This document shows, piece after piece, positions 15,836-16,975 of a DNA stretch of 16,975 nucleotides (positions within the stretch are counted from its first letter, which is position 1; each line of letters starts with the position of its first letter). A program made the translations under genes and the position numbers. Source of the stretch: Chrysochromulina tobinii (taxonomy: Eukaryota; Haptophyta; Prymnesiales; Chrysochromulinaceae). The notes beneath the pieces were generated by a model. That model did no database searches. It saw only the letters and a program-made list of their open reading frames with translations, and was not told the DNA's origin. The stretch spans positions 1 through 16,975 of the forward strand of contig JWZX01002757.1 in NCBI GenBank assembly GCA_001275005.1, read 5' to 3'.

Positions 15836-16210
15836 GGATTCGTACCTCCTTCCTGCAATGGCGGCAGGGAGGTAGCTCACGCGTTGCTTCCCATGACGTC
15901 GGGCGACCTCGGCGCCTCGAGCACTCCTGTAGAGGGTGTCAAGACGGTTTGGTGACCTATGGGGTCGGCTGGTTGCAGCGGCACCTGGCGGCCGGCAGGC
16001 GGCACCAACATTCGTGTGTTTCACGATCTGGAGACCTTCCGACGACGAGTGCATCTACCCACACGCGCTCGCATCCCCAAAGTCGGCGCATCTCGCCAGC
16101 GTACCTCCGACATGCGTTCAGAACCCGCGGCGAGCTCCCGACCGCGCCCATCTGAGCCCCGAACCTCACTCCTCACACTCACTACTCGCGCTCCTCTTCG
16201 CCTCAACTCT

Positions 16211-16240
16211 GCTCAGAGCACGGGTCGGCGTGCTCTGAGC
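16211..16240. repeat. perfect inverted repeat, 11-bp arms, 8-nt loop
   Basis: GCTCAGAGCAC (16211-16221) is the exact reverse complement of GTGCTCTGAGC (16230-16240). It could form a stable hairpin or be a dimeric protein site. No T-run follows. Confidence 0.85.
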
Positions 16241-16483
16241 GCCGCTTTCGTCTCAGGTCTGCTCAACGCACGACTCGGCTGGCCTGAAAGTTGCGCTCGA
16301 GTGCCTCGCACTTCCCACGACGTGTTGGTACCGCCGTTGCCGCAGCGCCGCCGTTGACCCTGCGCCGCGGGTGCTCTGCTGCTAGTGCTGCAGGTTCTCG
16401 ACGGCGATGCTGCCGTCGCTGTTACGTTGACAATCTCACAGGTGGCCGCGAGTTCGTGCCATACCATAGGAATGCGAATCTCT

Positions 16484-16512
16484 ATATGATAAACCTATGC
16501 TGTTTATCATAT
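16484..16512. repeat. perfect AT-rich inverted repeat, 11-bp arms, 7-nt loop
   Basis: ATATGATAAAC (16484-16494) pairs exactly with GTTTATCATAT (16502-16512), in an otherwise GC-rich sequence. The inner word GATAA is GATA-factor-like. Confidence 0.9.
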
Positions 16513-16520
16513 GTAAGCAG

Positions 16521-16558
16521 CATGCGCCGCGCTTAAATGTATGCACATGCGCCGCGCT
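16521..16558. repeat. 13-bp direct repeat next to the AT-rich hairpin
   Basis: CATGCGCCGCGCT occurs at 16521-16533 and 16546-16558, a 25-bp period, beginning 8 bp after the hairpin. Confidence 0.85.
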
Positions 16559-16857
16559 GAGCGCATACGTTTTCAGCATGTAAAAAGCCTTGTCTCTGTG
16601 TGAGCGGTGTTCGATGCGCGAATGCACTGCTTCATTCTGTTCCTCCCCACCGCGCCCACTCACGGTGTTTCAGCCGGTTACGGCGCACGGCGAACGTGCG
16701 ATCTTGACGTGAATTAACGTGGATTATGCTGGGTCACGTGTCACGAGTGCTAGTGGCTATCAGGACGTCCTTCTGAACGAAGGGTTTCCACCGAGGCCTC
16801 AGTCGCAATCATGGTGTCACAGTCTGACACTCAGTGAGCTCACGAGATCATCGTTCA

Positions 16858-16884
16858 GTGTCACTCAGGCATCATCAGTGACAC
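16858..16884. repeat. 8-bp inverted repeat among GTGTCAC-type words
   Basis: GTGTCACT (16858-16865) pairs with AGTGACAC (16877-16884). Similar words (GTGTCAC, TGACACTCAGTGAG) lie at 16814-16837, so the whole patch 16735-16885 is enriched in GTCAC/GTGAC motifs. Confidence 0.7.
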
Positions 16885-16975
16885 GCCTGCAAATGGCATG
16901 CATGATACTCGGTCGACGGCGATATGTCCGCATCAAGGGTCACGTCATGGCGCCGCGTCGGGCGAGGGCGACGCG

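Larger units (their letters stand above)
15836..16975. other. gene-free right end, rich in short palindromes
   Basis: The first ~220 bp are the probable promoter and leader of the Stc1-ankyrin gene. Beyond that I support no gene: the open frames are short, Arg/Ala-rich and overlapping. The stretch holds two perfect 11-bp hairpins, a 13-bp direct repeat and an 8-bp inverted repeat. An ATG at 16947 opens a frame that runs off the window edge, but it is too short to judge. Confidence 0.5.

Noticed and set aside
1-16975. A defence, biosynthetic or mobile gene system
   Set aside because: The neighbours are housekeeping genes with no transposase, integrase, nuclease-effector pairing or shared pathway, and the layout is ordinary for a compact eukaryotic genome.

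Overview
This window looks like nuclear DNA from a GC-rich, gene-dense unicellular eukaryote, most probably a microalga. A haptophyte is my best guess from overall style, but the sequence does not prove it. The genes are eukaryotic housekeeping genes (proteasome RPN1, FCF1/UTP24, cytosolic ribosomal protein S16, alkaline ceramidase). Almost all are intronless. One clear spliceosomal intron, with donor GTGCGC, interrupts the S16 gene. Nothing suggests a virus, plasmid, CRISPR array, insertion sequence or organelle genome, and I found no tRNA or rRNA gene.

Layout. From the left edge: the 3' part of RPN1 (+), then convergent to it a Mu-type glutathione transferase domain fused to an unrecognised C-terminal domain (-, 1600-3024). 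Divergent from that is a small protein with a conserved LGPxVVNxDGTLSRIxNW motif (+, 3222-3533), convergent with a bacterial-type ribonuclease HII (-, 3693-4622). A run of minus-strand genes follows: a small Lys-rich protein (5490-5927), an alkaline ceramidase (6093-6950), a serine alpha/beta hydrolase (7209-8327), a long coiled-coil/low-complexity protein (8654-11135) and FCF1 (11336-11963). FCF1 is divergent from RPS16 (+, 12248-12939, two exons) across 284 bp. The last gene (-, 13481-15835) joins an Stc1-type zinc finger, ankyrin repeats, Gly-rich linkers and an RWD-like region. The final ~1.1 kb is gene-free and carries two perfect 11-bp hairpins and short repeats.

How the genes relate. 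FCF1 and RPS16 both act in small ribosomal subunit production and share one upstream region, which makes shared regulation plausible. The ceramidase and hydrolase are adjacent and co-oriented, but nothing shows they act on one pathway. The other genes look like unrelated neighbours in a compact genome.

Sequence quality or real mutation: three genes (RPN1 tail, the coiled-coil gene, FCF1) each need a one-base shift to stay in their conserved or codon-biased frame. Three such sites in 17 kb point first to small indel errors in the assembly rather than to three broken genes.

I do not see a clear new multi-gene system. The two observations most worth following are the GST fusion with its unrecognised C-terminal domain and the Stc1-ankyrin-RWD-like protein.
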